A stretch of DNA of 64,000 bases from Acidovorax soli (lineage in GTDB: Bacteria > Pseudomonadota > Gammaproteobacteria > Burkholderiales > Burkholderiaceae_C). The stretch is from assembly GCF_014207955.1 (NCBI RefSeq), contig NZ_JACHLK010000015.1, positions 106,119 through 170,118 on the forward strand, written 5' to 3'. Shown piece after piece: positions 55,500-63,975 of this stretch (the stretch's first letter is position 1; each line of letters begins with the position of its first letter). The notes under the pieces are model-generated. The model was not told the DNA's origin and did no database searches. It saw nothing but the letters and a program-made list of their open reading frames with translations. The position numbers were made by a program, and so were the translations under genes.

Positions 55500-56684
55500 T
55501 CACCCCAACAAACGACGCAACCGAGAAACCGACTCCTCCAACTGCGCCATCGAATTCGCAGTAGAGAACCGCACAAATCGTTCCGTCTCCGCAGTCCCAA
55601 AATCCCGCCCAGGCGTCACCGCCACATGCGCCCGCTTCATCACCTCAAACGCAAAATCCCAGCTGCCATTCACACCCAGTCGCGATGCAGCCTCGGTGCA
55701 ATCCGCCCAGGCATAAAAAGCACCATCCGGCATTACAGGCACCGACAGCCCCATCGACTGCAAGGCCGGGATAAAGAAGTCACGCCGTGCCTTGAACTCC
55801 GCCCGCCGCCGCTCATACTCGGCAATGCTCTCGGCCTCGAAACAGGCCAGCGCCGCATGCTGCGACACGGTGCTGGCGCAGATGAACAGATTCTGCGCCA
55901 GGCGCTCGACCACCGGCACCATGGCCTCGGGCACCACCATCCACCCCAGGCGCCAGCCGGTCATGTTGAAGTACTTGCTGAAGCTGTTGATGCTGACGAT
56001 GTTCTCGTCGATGGCCAGCGCCGTGTGGCCAAACTCTTCTTCGTACGACAGGCCCAGGTAGATCTCGTCGATCAAGGTGATGCCGCCGTGCGCGCGCACC
56101 ACCTCGTGGATGCGGCGCAGCTCATCGGGCGCGATGGATGTGCCCGTGGGGTTGGACGGCGAGGCCAGCAGCACGCCGCGGGTCTTCTCGGTCCAGGCGG
56201 CGCGCACCTTCTCGGCGCTGAGCTGGTAGCGCTCGGCCGCGGTGGTGGGCAGCAGCACGGCCTTGCCTTCTGCAGCGCTCACGAAGTGGCGGTTGCAGGG
56301 GTAGCTCGGGTCGGGCATCAGAATCTCGTCGCCCTGCTCGATGAGCGCCAGGCAGGCCAGCTGCAGCGCGGCCGATGCGCCGGCCGTGACCACGATGCGC
56401 CGGGCCGGCACGTTGACACCGAAGCGCTGTGCATACCAGGCGCTGATGCGCTCGCGCAGGGGCTCCAGGCCCAGGGCGTTGGTGTACTGGGTGGCGCCGT
56501 CGCGCACGGCGCGGGCCGCGGCTTCCTGCACCAGGGGCGGGGCGGTGAAGTCGGGCTCGCCGATGTTCAGAAAGATCATCGGCTCGCGCGTGCCGGCCAC
56601 CTCGCGCGCCAGGGCCTGGGCGGCCTTGGCCACCTCCATCACGTAAAACGGTTCGATGCGCTCGGCGCGCGTGGAGAACTTCAT
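55500..56684 (-). CDS. PLP-dependent aminotransferase (class I/II)
   Basis: A 394-residue fold-type I aminotransferase. PSNPTGTSI (about 175), LIDEIYLGLSYE (aspartate that binds the pyridine nitrogen) and INSFSKYFNMTGWRLGW with the PLP lysine in SFSKYFN and the downstream arginine mark the active site. The closing DFGTAETERFVRFSTA has the substrate-carboxylate arginine. ATG 56684 is chosen as the start of family similarity (MKFSTRAERIEPF). It belongs to the AspC/AlaC-like group; the amino donor is not decided by sequence. It lies downstream of nusB on the same strand. Confidence 0.92.
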   Translation of the reverse strand: MKFSTRAERIEPFYVMEVAKAAQALAREVAGTREPMIFLNIGEPDFTAPPLVQEAAARAVRDGATQYTNALGLEPLRERISAWYAQRFGVNVPARRIVVTAGASAALQLACLALIEQGDEILMPDPSYPCNRHFVSAAEGKAVLLPTTAAERYQLSAEKVRAAWTEKTRGVLLASPSNPTGTSIAPDELRRIHEVVRAHGGITLIDEIYLGLSYEEEFGHTALAIDENIVSINSFSKYFNMTGWRLGWMVVPEAMVPVVERLAQNLFICASTVSQHAALACFEAESIAEYERRRAEFKARRDFFIPALQSMGLSVPVMPDGAFYAWADCTEAASRLGVNGSWDFAFEVMKRAHVAVTPGRDFGTAETERFVRFSTANSMAQLEESVSRLRRLLG

Positions 56685-56772
56685 GGGAGAGTGTCCTGCC
56701 CGCACGGGGCATTCAGTCATTCATTTGCGAGGGAGGGGCGGGGGCTGCGTGCAGGCCCCCAGGGAGCGGCGC

Positions 56773-57375
56773 TCAGGCCTCGGCGTCGTCGCCCGCTGGC
56801 GTTGCCGCTGCCGCGTTGGCTGCACCCTTGTCGGCCGCGACTTCGGCGGCGCGCAGGCGCGGGGCCAGGCCGTTGAGCACGGCGTTCACGTACTTGTGGC
56901 CGTCGGTGCCGCCGAACTCCTTGGCCAGCTCGATGCACTCGTTGAGCACCACGCGCCAGGGCACATCCAGGCAGTGCTGGAACTCGTACACGCCGATCCA
57001 CATCACCGCATGCTCGATGGGCGAGATCTCGGCCATCTTGCGGTCCAGCAGCGGGGTGATCAGCGCGTCCATGTCGGCGGCCATGGTGATGCTGCCGTGC
57101 AGCAGCGCGTCGTAGTGCACCGAGTCGGCCTTGTGGAAGCCTGCCAGGTCGCGCGTGAACGCATCGATGGCCTCGGGCGCATTGCCGCCCACCAGGTGCT
57201 GGTACAGCGCCTGCAGCGCGAATTCGCGCGCGCGGCTGCGCGCCGATTTGGAGGCCGCCTTGCGCGCGCCGGTGCTCTTGAGGCCGGTGCGCGACTGCTT
57301 GGGCGGGCGCTTGGTAGGGTGGCTGCTGCTGGCGGCGGCGCCGCTGTCGTCGTTGCCGTAGTCGTTTTCGCTCAT
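56773..57375 (-). CDS. nusB: Transcription antitermination/ribosomal biogenesis factor NusB
   Basis: A 200-residue protein. The NusB helical fold (about 45-180) has KSARSRAREFALQALYQHLVG, MDALITPLLDRKMAEISPIEHAVMWIGVYEFQH and VVLNECIELAKEFGGTDGHKYVNAVLNGLA. It binds BoxA RNA with NusE in rRNA transcription antitermination. It has an N-terminal basic extension of ~40 residues (with THPTKRPPKQSR) and an Ala-rich C-terminal tail, making it longer than the ~140-residue norm. The start overlaps the ribH stop by four bases (ATGA), as in many bacteria with ribH-nusB operons. Confidence 0.95.
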   Translation of the reverse strand: MSENDYGNDDSGAAASSSHPTKRPPKQSRTGLKSTGARKAASKSARSRAREFALQALYQHLVGGNAPEAIDAFTRDLAGFHKADSVHYDALLHGSITMAADMDALITPLLDRKMAEISPIEHAVMWIGVYEFQHCLDVPWRVVLNECIELAKEFGGTDGHKYVNAVLNGLAPRLRAAEVAADKGAANAAAATPAGDDAEA

Positions 57376-57836
57376 GACAGGTCTTCCAGCAGGTTGGCCA
57401 TCTCGACCGCCACGCGGGCCGCGTCCGTGCCCTTGTCGGTCTGGCGGGCAATGGCCTGTTCCATGTTCTCGGTGGTAATGATGGCGTTGGCAATCGGGAT
57501 CTGGTAGTCCAGCGACAGGCGCGTGACGCCCGCGCCCGATTCATTGGCCACGAGTTCGAAGTGGTAGGTCTCGCCGCGGATGATGCAGCCCAGGGCGATC
57601 AGTGCGTCGTATTCGTCGGCCTCGCACATCGCCTGCAGGGCCACGGGCACTTCGAGCGCGCCGGGCACCAGCACGTGCTTGATGTGCTTTTCCTGCACGC
57701 CCAGGGCCAGCAGCTCGGCGCGGCAGGCCGCCGCCAGGCTGTTGGTGATGCTTTCGTTGAAGCGGGCCTGCACGATGCCGATGTGCAGCTTCTTGCCGTC
57801 CAGCTTGTCCGCTGTTCCTTTTTCTGCGCCAAACAT
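57372..57836 (-). CDS. ribH: 6,7-dimethyl-8-ribityllumazine synthase
   Basis: A 154-residue enzyme that makes 6,7-dimethyl-8-ribityllumazine, the riboflavin precursor. It shows IGIVQARFNESI, VPGALEVPVALQAM with the substrate loop, ALGCIIRGETYHFELVANES with the histidine of the active site (H about 97), and PIANAIITTENMEQAIAR. Length and motifs are canonical. It sits between ribB and nusB, 22 bases after the ribB stop. It forms the penultimate step of flavin synthesis, feeding SdhA-type flavoproteins. Confidence 0.96.
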   Translation of the reverse strand: MFGAEKGTADKLDGKKLHIGIVQARFNESITNSLAAACRAELLALGVQEKHIKHVLVPGALEVPVALQAMCEADEYDALIALGCIIRGETYHFELVANESGAGVTRLSLDYQIPIANAIITTENMEQAIARQTDKGTDAARVAVEMANLLEDLS

Positions 57837-57858
57837 GATAGGTGTCCTGTTCTCGTAT

Positions 57859-58980
57859 TTATTCTTTGGGGATGAAGCCAGTGATTTCGAGGCCGTAGCC
57901 GGCCATGCTGGGCATGCGGCGCGGCTGGCCCATCAGGGCCATCTTGTGCACGCCGCACTCGCGCAGGATCTGCGCGCCCACGCCGTAGGTGCGCAGGTCC
58001 ATGCGGCCGCGCTCGGGCGCCTGGGCGGCGCGCGCCGTGCCTTCGAACTGTTCGAGCAGTTGCTCGGCCGTTTCGCCGCAGTTGAGCAGCACGGCCACGC
58101 CCTTGCCCTGGGCCGCCAGGTACTGCAGGCTCGAATCGAGGCCCCAGGAGTGCATGGAGCGGTTGACTTCGAGCGCGTCGAACACCGACAGCGGCTCGTG
58201 CACGCGCACGGGCACCACGTCGTCGGTGCTCCACTGGCCCTTGACCAGGGCCAGGTGCACGGCCTGGCTGGGCTTGTCGCGGAAGGCGTGCACGGTGAAC
58301 TCGCCGGCCGCGGTCTGCAGCGTGCGCGTGCCGACCTTCTCGACCAGCGATTCATTGCGGCTGCGGTACTCGATCAGGTCGGCGATGGTGCCGATCTTCA
58401 GGCCGTGCTCGGCCGCGAAGAGCTGCAGGTCGGGCAGGCGGGCCATGGTGCCGTCGTCCTTCATGATCTCGCAGATCACGGAGGCGGGGCTGCAGCCGGC
58501 CATCACGGCCAGGTCGCAGCCGGCTTCGGTGTGGCCGGCGCGCATGAGCACGCCGCCGTCCACCGCCTGCAGCGGGAAGATGTGGCCGGGTTGCACCAGG
58601 TCTTCGGCACGGGCACCGGGGGCCACGGCGGCCTGCACGGTGCGCGCGCGGTCAGCGGCGGAGATGCCGGTGGTCACGCCCTCGGCCGCCTCAATGGAGA
58701 CGGTGAACGCCGTGGCGTGCTTGGTGCCGTTGCGCGTGACCATGGGCGGCAGGCGCAGGCGCTCGCAGCGCTCGCGGCTGAGCGTCAGGCAGATCAGGCC
58801 GCGGCCGAAGCGCGCCATGAAGTTGATGGCCTCGGGTGTGACATGGTCGGCCGCGAGCACCAGGTCGCCTTCGTTCTCGCGGTCTTCTTCATCAACCAGG
58901 ATGACGATGCGGCCGGCGCGCATTTCGGCCACGATGTCCTCGACGGGCGAGATCGGCACGGGGGTGAGGGGGGTGTTCAT
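57859..58980 (-). CDS. ribB: 3,4-dihydroxy-2-butanone-4-phosphate synthase with degenerate GTP cyclohydrolase II domain (RibBX type)
   Basis: A 373-residue bifunctional-length protein. Residues ~10-215 are the RibB domain: VEDIVAEMRAGRIVILVDEEDRENEGDLVLAA (DxEDRENEGD metal motif), GKRHATAF-like GTKHATAFTV and HTEAGCDLAVMAG (histidine). The C-terminal part (about 225-373) aligns with RibA in size, but the RibA zinc motif with three cysteines (C-x10-C-x-C) is replaced by HEPLSVFDALEVNRSMHSWG, without cysteines. So GTP cyclohydrolase II activity is unlikely and this is a RibBX-type protein, with another RibA expected elsewhere. No FMN riboswitch was seen upstream. Confidence 0.9.
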   Translation of the reverse strand: MNTPLTPVPISPVEDIVAEMRAGRIVILVDEEDRENEGDLVLAADHVTPEAINFMARFGRGLICLTLSRERCERLRLPPMVTRNGTKHATAFTVSIEAAEGVTTGISAADRARTVQAAVAPGARAEDLVQPGHIFPLQAVDGGVLMRAGHTEAGCDLAVMAGCSPASVICEIMKDDGTMARLPDLQLFAAEHGLKIGTIADLIEYRSRNESLVEKVGTRTLQTAAGEFTVHAFRDKPSQAVHLALVKGQWSTDDVVPVRVHEPLSVFDALEVNRSMHSWGLDSSLQYLAAQGKGVAVLLNCGETAEQLLEQFEGTARAAQAPERGRMDLRTYGVGAQILRECGVHKMALMGQPRRMPSMAGYGLEITGFIPKE

Positions 58981-59336
58981 GGAAGGCTGGGGCTTTCTGT
59001 GGGGACGGCTGGCAGGCGGGTGCAGCGCAGGTTCCTGTGGCTGGAGGCTGCACCGCAGTGTTGTGCACCCCCAAGAAACCGCCCAAAGAACATGCGATGC
59101 GGCGCTGCCGCACGTCGACGGGGCTTATTGCCCCACAAGGCTCCGATTTTAATGCACTCGGCGCGCAGATGGCTTTGTCGAATCTCAGTTATCCCACATC
59201 GCACGAAACTGGCGCGGCCTAGGCCAGTGCCCCCGCGCAAGGGCCGCCCCGCCGCGCTGGGGGCGTCCCCCTCCCGACTCGCGCAGCGAGTCGAGAGAGG
59301 GGTGAAGGCGCGAAGCGACTCAGGGGGTGTTTCATT
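58981..59336. other. 356-base intergenic region upstream of ribB with repeat copy C
   Basis: The left 230 bases hold the presumed ribB leader; they lack the conserved FMN-riboswitch sequence (GGGGCAGGG...), and no protein or RNA gene is visible. The right part is the dispersed repeat at 59215-59329, which precedes the ferredoxin stop. Confidence 0.6.
59215..59329 (+). repeat. Dispersed hairpin repeat, copy C
   Basis: Lies eight bases before the ferredoxin stop (minus strand). It carries the core hairpin CGACTCGC-GCA-GCGAGTCG at 59275-59293. The three copies share the flanks ACTGGCGCGGCC / GGCCAGTGCCC... at one end and GCGAAGCGACTCAGGGGG at the other, with few changes. Confidence 0.85.
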
Positions 59337-59630
59337 TCAGATCATGCTGCCCTGGATGACCACGTCGGATTCGGGATAAGCCACGCAGGGCAGCACGCAG
59401 CCCTCGGCCTTCTCTTCGGCCGACAGGCCCGGCCATTCGATCTCATAGCGCACGCGGCCTTCCACCAACTGGCCGATGCAGGTGCGGCAGGTGCCGTTGC
59501 GGCAGGAGCTGGGCCAGTCGATGCCGCCCTGCTCGATGGAGACGAGCAGCGGCTGCTCGGGCCAGGCGTCGCACTGGGCACCATCGGGTTCGATGCGGGC
59601 GGTGAAGAAGGGGATGGCAGGCTGGTTCAT
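59337..59630 (-). CDS. 2Fe-2S ferredoxin
   Basis: A 97-residue plant-type ferredoxin fold. Cluster ligands are in SSCRNGTCRTCIGQL (C-x4-C-x2-C, about residues 43-52) and VLPCVAYP (about 80). It carries single electrons to an unknown partner. It overlaps the upstream methyltransferase stop by four bases (ATGA), so they are co-expressed, though no link is known. The cytosolic location follows from the lack of a signal. Confidence 0.92.
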   Translation of the reverse strand: MNQPAIPFFTARIEPDGAQCDAWPEQPLLVSIEQGGIDWPSSCRNGTCRTCIGQLVEGRVRYEIEWPGLSAEEKAEGCVLPCVAYPESDVVIQGSMI

Positions 59631-60274
59631 GCGTTCTCGTGCGATTCAGGGGTGCGTTGCCACACCAGGAGCAGGTTGTTGGCGGGCATGGCGTGGCGCG
59701 CGGCCAGGTGCAGGCCGGCGGCGGCTGCCTCGCGCTCGACATCGGCACGGTGGCGGATGCCCCAGGCCGGGTCCTGCGCGCGCAGGGTGGCGTCAAAGCC
59801 CAGGTTGCCCGGCGAGGTGGGCACGCCGTCTTCGAGGTAGGGCCCATAGGTGACCAGCCGGCCACCGGGCGCCAGGTGGCGCGCCGCCCCCTGCATCAGC
59901 CCCGCGCAGCAGGCCCAGGGGGCGATGTGCAGCATGTTGGCGCAGTAGATGAGGTCGAAGGGCTGGGCAAAGGGGGCCTGGCCATCGCCGGGCCAGGTGC
60001 CGTGCCGCACATCCAGGCACACGGCGGGCCGCACGTGGGCAGCACCGGCCTGCAGCGCCCAGCCGGCAATGGCGAAGAACAGCTCGTCCTTCAGGTCGGT
60101 GGGCTGCCAGGTCCAGCCGGGCAGGGCGGCGCTGAAAAAGGCCGCATGCTGCCCCGTGCCGCTGGCAATCTCCAGTGCGGCCCCGGTATCGGGCAGCAGG
60201 CCGCGCAGCACGGCCAGGATGGGCGCCTGGTTGCGTTCGGAGGCGGGGCTGCAGGGGAGGGCGGGTGCGGTCAT
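59627..60274 (-). CDS. DUF938-family class I SAM methyltransferase
   Basis: A 215-residue protein with the methyltransferase fold: ALEIASGTGQHAAFF is motif I (about 32-46), WQPTDLKDELFFAIAGWA motif II region and LIYCANMLHIAPWACCAGLM the motif post-II. DUF938 proteins are widespread in proteobacteria but their substrate is unknown. The ATG at 60274 is preferred over a TTG 12 bases upstream. Its stop overlaps the start of the ferredoxin. The region upstream is the DnaA-box tandem repeat. Confidence 0.88.
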   Translation of the reverse strand: MTAPALPCSPASERNQAPILAVLRGLLPDTGAALEIASGTGQHAAFFSAALPGWTWQPTDLKDELFFAIAGWALQAGAAHVRPAVCLDVRHGTWPGDGQAPFAQPFDLIYCANMLHIAPWACCAGLMQGAARHLAPGGRLVTYGPYLEDGVPTSPGNLGFDATLRAQDPAWGIRHRADVEREAAAAGLHLAARHAMPANNLLLVWQRTPESHENA

Positions 60275-60880
60275 GGGTGTGGACAAAGGGGATGGCGGAT
60301 GCTATCAAATTGAAAGCAAATCCATGCGCGCAGGGGCTTTGCCGAAACTGCCTTGTTTTTTGGCAATGCAGGGATAGTCCTTGCAAATCAAGCACTTGGC
60401 GTGCCTGTACAGCACTTGTCCCGACTTATCCCCACGATTGTCCAGTGCTGGCTGGGATAACCCCTGCCATTTGCACAAAAAACAGGCGTTGTGGGGCTTG
60501 TCCTTGTGAATCAAGCACTTGGCGCCGCCATACAGAAGTTGCCAAAACTTATCCACATGATTGTCCAGTGCGGGCAGGGATAACCGGGTTTTGCACTCCG
60601 CGCCCGTCTGCACAAAAAACGGGCGGTGCAAGGATTTTCTTTGCAAATCAACAGCTTGCGTAGGCCATACAGCGGTTGTCCCGACTTATCCCCACAGTTG
60701 TCCAGTGTGCCTAGGGATAACCCGTAGATCGGCGCTGCCTGTGGTTGCCCAAAAATCGGGCGATGCAGGGATATGCCTTGTGAATCAAGCACTTGGCGTA
60801 GCCATACAGAAGTTGCCAAAACTTGTCCACATGCTTGTCCAGTACGGGCAGGGATAACTCCGGCCCGGATGCAGGCAGGG
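60275..60880. other. 606-base non-coding region with tandem repeats
   Basis: Most of this region is the four-unit tandem repeat listed next. Frames on the minus strand read through it as repeated 40-residue segments, but they change frame between units, so no reliable gene is called here. Confidence 0.75.
60364..60860. repeat. Four tandem repeats of 105-137 bases, each with a DnaA-box-like motif
   Basis: Units start near 60364, 60484, 60621 and 60758. Each has CAAATCAAGCACTTGGCG-like, CATACAG, a DnaA-like nonamer, TTGTCCAGT and GGGATAAC elements in the same order. The nonamers are TTATCCCCA (60426-60434), TTATCCACA (60549-60557, perfect), TTATCCCCA (60686-60694) and TTGTCCACA (60823-60831). 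The GGGATAAC parts give inverted TTATCC-type sites. Units 1 and 3 (TTGCAAATCA, TTGTCCCGACTTATCC) match each other better than they match units 2 and 4 (TTGTGAATCA, GTTGCCAAAACTT), so an ABAB order is present. Confidence 0.85.
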
Positions 60881-61162
60881 TCAGGCCTCGACCTTGACGC
60901 CCTTCCAGAACGCGACCCGGCCACGGATTTCTTCGGCCTCGGGCTTGGGGTCGGCGTAGAACCATGCGGCATCGGTGTTCATTTCGCCGTTGACCAAGAG
61001 CGAAAGGTAGCTGGCCTGGCCCTTCCAGGCGCACATGGTCTTGTGGTTGCTGAAGGTGATGTACTCGCGCTTGAGCGCGGCTTCGGGGAAATAGTGGTTG
61101 CCTTCGACCACCACGGTGTCGTCGCTTTCGGCGATGGTCACGCCGTTCCAGGTTGCTTTCAT
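60881..61162 (-). CDS. DUF427-family protein
   Basis: A 93-residue protein with the DUF427 (beta-barrel) pattern: MKATWNGVTIAESDDTVVVEGNHYFP, KREYITFSNHKTMCAWKGQASYLSLLVNGE and AAWFYADPKPEAEEIRGRVAFWKGVKV. Its cysteine in TMCAWKG and Trp residues are family features. Function unknown. The ATG at 61162 is preceded by AAAGGATTTCCC, with GGAT as the ribosome site. It lies between the repeat array and a divergent SDR gene. Confidence 0.9.
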   Translation of the reverse strand: MKATWNGVTIAESDDTVVVEGNHYFPEAALKREYITFSNHKTMCAWKGQASYLSLLVNGEMNTDAAWFYADPKPEAEEIRGRVAFWKGVKVEA

Positions 61163-61316
61163 GGGAAATCCTTTGGAGGGAAACAGGGGCACATGCATGC
61201 CCGCAGGGGGCGATTGTGCTCCCATGGCCTGACAGTCACGCACGGTACCAGGCCCATGGGCGATGTCGCGTACAGTCGCTGCGCTGTACACACACAACCA
61301 CAGGAGAACATGCACC

Positions 61317-62225
61317 ATGGGTATCGATTTCAAGGGCCGCGTGGCCATCGTGACGGGCGCCGGTGGCGGCCTGGGCCGCCAGCATGCGCTGGCACTGGCG
61401 GCGCGTGGCGCCAAGGTGCTGGTCAATGACCTGGGCGGCGCGGTGGACGGCAAGGGCGGCTCGGTCGGCGCGGCGCAGGCCGTGGTGGACGAGATCGTCG
61501 CGGCCGGCGGCGAGGCCATTGCCAACGGCGCTTCGGTCACCGACTATGCGGCCGTGCAGGCCATGGTGCAGCAGGCCATCGAGACCTGGGGCCGGGTCGA
61601 CATCCTGGTGAACAACGCCGGCATCCTGCGCGACAAGTCGTTTTCCAAGATGGAGATGGACGATTTCCGCCTGGTGGTGGACGTGCACCTCATGGGCGCC
61701 GCCCACTGCTGCAAGGCCGTGTGGCCGCACATGGTGGCCCAGCAGTACGGGCGCATCGTGATGACGACCTCGTCCACGGGCCTGTACGGCAACTTCGGCC
61801 AGTCCAACTACGGCGCGGCCAAGCTGGCCCAGGTGGGGCTGATGCAGACCCTGTCCATCGAAGGCGCCAAGTACAACATCCACGTCAACGCCCTGGCGCC
61901 CACCGCGGCCACGCGCATGACCGAAGGCCTGATGCCCCAGGAGGTGCTCGATGCCCTGAAGCCCGAGGCCGTGGTGCCCGCCATGCTGGTGCTGGCCCAT
62001 GAGAGCGCACCCTCGCGCACCATCCTGTGCGCGGGTGCGGGCACTTTCGAGGCGGCCCACATCACGCTGACCCAGGGTATTCACCTAGGCATGGGGGCCG
62101 ACACCCCCGAGCAATTGGCCGCACGCCTCTCGGAAGTGACCGAGCGCGCAGGCGAGCAAGTACCACAAAGCGGCGCAGCCCAGGGGACCAACGAGGTGAG
62201 CAAGGCCATGGCGGCCAGGGTTTAA
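61317..62225 (+). CDS. Short-chain dehydrogenase/reductase (MaoC/HSD17B4-like SDR)
   Basis: A 302-residue SDR. The NAD(P)-binding TGAGGGLGRQ is at about 13-22, DLGG follows strand 2, NNAGILRDKSFSKME is at about 98-112, and the catalytic tyrosine-lysine pair is in NYGAAKL (about 160). The shape DLGGAVDGKGGS with the long insert and MTTSSTGLYGNFGQSNYGAAK are typical of (3R)-hydroxyacyl-CoA dehydrogenases of the multifunctional-enzyme type 2/HSD17B4 group. ATG 61317 has AGGAGAAC upstream. No MaoC hydratase is adjacent. The substrate, probably a fatty-acyl intermediate, is inferred. Confidence 0.92.
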   Translation: MGIDFKGRVAIVTGAGGGLGRQHALALAARGAKVLVNDLGGAVDGKGGSVGAAQAVVDEIVAAGGEAIANGASVTDYAAVQAMVQQAIETWGRVDILVNNAGILRDKSFSKMEMDDFRLVVDVHLMGAAHCCKAVWPHMVAQQYGRIVMTTSSTGLYGNFGQSNYGAAKLAQVGLMQTLSIEGAKYNIHVNALAPTAATRMTEGLMPQEVLDALKPEAVVPAMLVLAHESAPSRTILCAGAGTFEAAHITLTQGIHLGMGADTPEQLAARLSEVTERAGEQVPQSGAAQGTNEVSKAMAARV

Positions 62226-62293
62226 GCCAGATCCACACGCGCAATCCCGCGGCGTGCTAAGTTCCGCCCCGACACGAGATCGGTAATAAAGAT

Positions 62294-63823
62294 ATGAGAA
62301 CTTTGCAGGAACGACTGGCCGCCTACCCCGCCGATGCCTTGGCAGGGATACGCCGCGGCATCGAGAAAGAGGGATTGCGCGTGCTGCCCAGCGGGGGGCT
62401 GGCGCTCACGCCGCACCCGGCGGCGCTGGGCTCGGCCTTGACACACCCGCTGATCACCACCGACTACAGCGAATCGCAGCTGGAGCTGATCACCGGCGCC
62501 CACAAGGGCGTGGACGACTGCCTGCATGAGCTGGCCGAGGTGCACCAGTTCGTGCACCGCGCGCTGCAGAACCAGGGCGGCGAGCTGATGTGGGCGTCGA
62601 GCATGCCCTGCGGCCTGCCCACGGACGAGACCATTCCCATCGGCCGCTATGGCAGCTCCAACATCGGCCGCGCCAAGAGTGTCTACCGCATGGGCCTGGG
62701 CCACCGCTATGGCCGGCGCATGCAGACCATCTCGGGCATCCACTACAACTGGTCGCTGCCGGGTGTGGGCAGCGACGAGTACTTCGCGCTGATCCGCAAC
62801 TTCCGCCGGCATGCCTTCGTGCTGCTGTACCTGTTCGGCGCTTCGCCCGCGCTGTGCCCGTGTTTCGTGCAGGGGCGTGAGCACCGCTTGCAGGCCCTGG
62901 GCGACAAGGGCCATGCCATGTACCTGCCGCATGCGACCTCGCTGCGCATGGGCCGCCTGGGCTACCAGAGCGATGCCCAGGCCACTCTGGCCGTGAGCTA
63001 CAACGGCCTTACGGGCTATGCCAACTCGCTGCACGAGGCCTTGACCAAGCCCTACCCGGCCTACGAGACCGTGGGCGTGCGCAACCCGGGCGGCGACTAC
63101 AACCAGCTGGGCACCAGCCTGCTGCAGATCGAGAACGAGTTCTACGGCACCATCCGCCCCAAGCGCACCGTGCGCTCGGGCGAGCGCCCGCTGCACGCGC
63201 TGCGCGAGCGCGGGGTGGAGTATGTCGAGGTGCGGCTCATGGACCTCGATCCTTTTGTCACCGTAGGCATCACGGCGCAGACCATGCGCCTGTTGGACGT
63301 GTTTTTGCTGCACTGCCTGCTGTCCGACAGCCCGCCCGACACCCCCGAGGAGATTGCCGAGCTCAAGCAGAACCAGCACCTCACGGCCGAGCGCGGCCGC
63401 GAGCCCGGCCTGCAGCTGCAGCGCGGTGGCCAGGCCGTGGCGCTCACCACCTGGGGCGCCGAGGTGCTGGCCCAGTGCGAACCCCTGGCCGCGGCGCTCG
63501 ACGCCACGCATGGCACGCACGACTACAGCGAGGCCCTGCGCGAGGCCCGGGCCCTCATGGACGCGCCGGAGCGCACGCCCTCGGCGCGCGTGCTGGCCAG
63601 CATGGTGCAGGACCATGGAAGCAGCTTCGAGGCCTTTGCCTTCCAGCAATCGGCCAAGGCCCAGGCCACCTTGCTGGCCTTGCCCTGGAGCGATGCGCAG
63701 CAGGCGCGGTTCGAGCAGATGGCGCATGACTCTGTGGCTGCGCAGAAGGCTATTGAGGCGGCGGATACCTTGCCGTTTGAGCCTTGGCGGGAGCAGTACA
63801 TGGCTGTTGGGGGCCTTGGCTGA
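62294..63823 (+). CDS. gshA: Glutamate-cysteine ligase
   Basis: A 509-residue enzyme that makes gamma-glutamylcysteine, the first step of glutathione synthesis. It matches the GshA type of E. coli (gamma-proteobacterial type I; 518 aa): GIRRGIEKEGLRVLPSGGLALTPHP, TDYSESQLELITGAHKG (the Y-S-E-x-Q-L-E motif), WASSMPCGLPTDETIPIGRYGSSNIGR and ISGIHYNWSLP. The ribosome site is weak. It lies 68 bases after the SDR gene. All substrate-site residues seen in E. coli GshA are present. Confidence 0.97.
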   Translation: MRTLQERLAAYPADALAGIRRGIEKEGLRVLPSGGLALTPHPAALGSALTHPLITTDYSESQLELITGAHKGVDDCLHELAEVHQFVHRALQNQGGELMWASSMPCGLPTDETIPIGRYGSSNIGRAKSVYRMGLGHRYGRRMQTISGIHYNWSLPGVGSDEYFALIRNFRRHAFVLLYLFGASPALCPCFVQGREHRLQALGDKGHAMYLPHATSLRMGRLGYQSDAQATLAVSYNGLTGYANSLHEALTKPYPAYETVGVRNPGGDYNQLGTSLLQIENEFYGTIRPKRTVRSGERPLHALRERGVEYVEVRLMDLDPFVTVGITAQTMRLLDVFLLHCLLSDSPPDTPEEIAELKQNQHLTAERGREPGLQLQRGGQAVALTTWGAEVLAQCEPLAAALDATHGTHDYSEALREARALMDAPERTPSARVLASMVQDHGSSFEAFAFQQSAKAQATLLALPWSDAQQARFEQMAHDSVAAQKAIEAADTLPFEPWREQYMAVGGLG

Positions 63824-63867
63824 TCCTCTAGGGTTCGTTGCTGGCGTTGTGCCTCTGCTGAGGACGG

Positions 63868-63920
63868 AGGCCGGGATGTGCGCCCGGCGGCGCACCTTCT
63901 TTCTTTTGCGTCGCCAAGAG
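63868..63920 (+). repeat. Second copy of the 53-base element found at the arm of the inverted repeat
   Basis: CCGGGATGTGCGCCCGGCGG, followed by CGCACCT, ACTTTCTTTTGCGTCGCC-like sequence, matches 54748-54800 with only a few changes. It follows gshA at 45 bases and may be a transcript-end hairpin (GCGCCCGGCGGCGCA). Confidence 0.65.
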
Positions 63921-63975
63921 GGTGTAGAAAAAACAAAATACAATCCTGCAGCCTTGATTGAACAGGAACAATGTG

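Noticed and set aside
58981..59214. FMN riboswitch upstream of ribB
   Set aside because: The conserved FMN element core was looked for on the minus strand and not found.
60364..60860. CRISPR array
   Set aside because: Units are over 100 bases, vary along the whole length, and lack short identical repeats with unique spacers. No cas gene is present.
60305..60972. Minus-strand open frames with repeated CLIHKDKP / LDNHVDKFWQLLY segments
   Set aside because: They read through the tandem repeat and change frame between units, with no ribosome site. The sequence is better explained by conserved DNA motifs than by a repeat protein.
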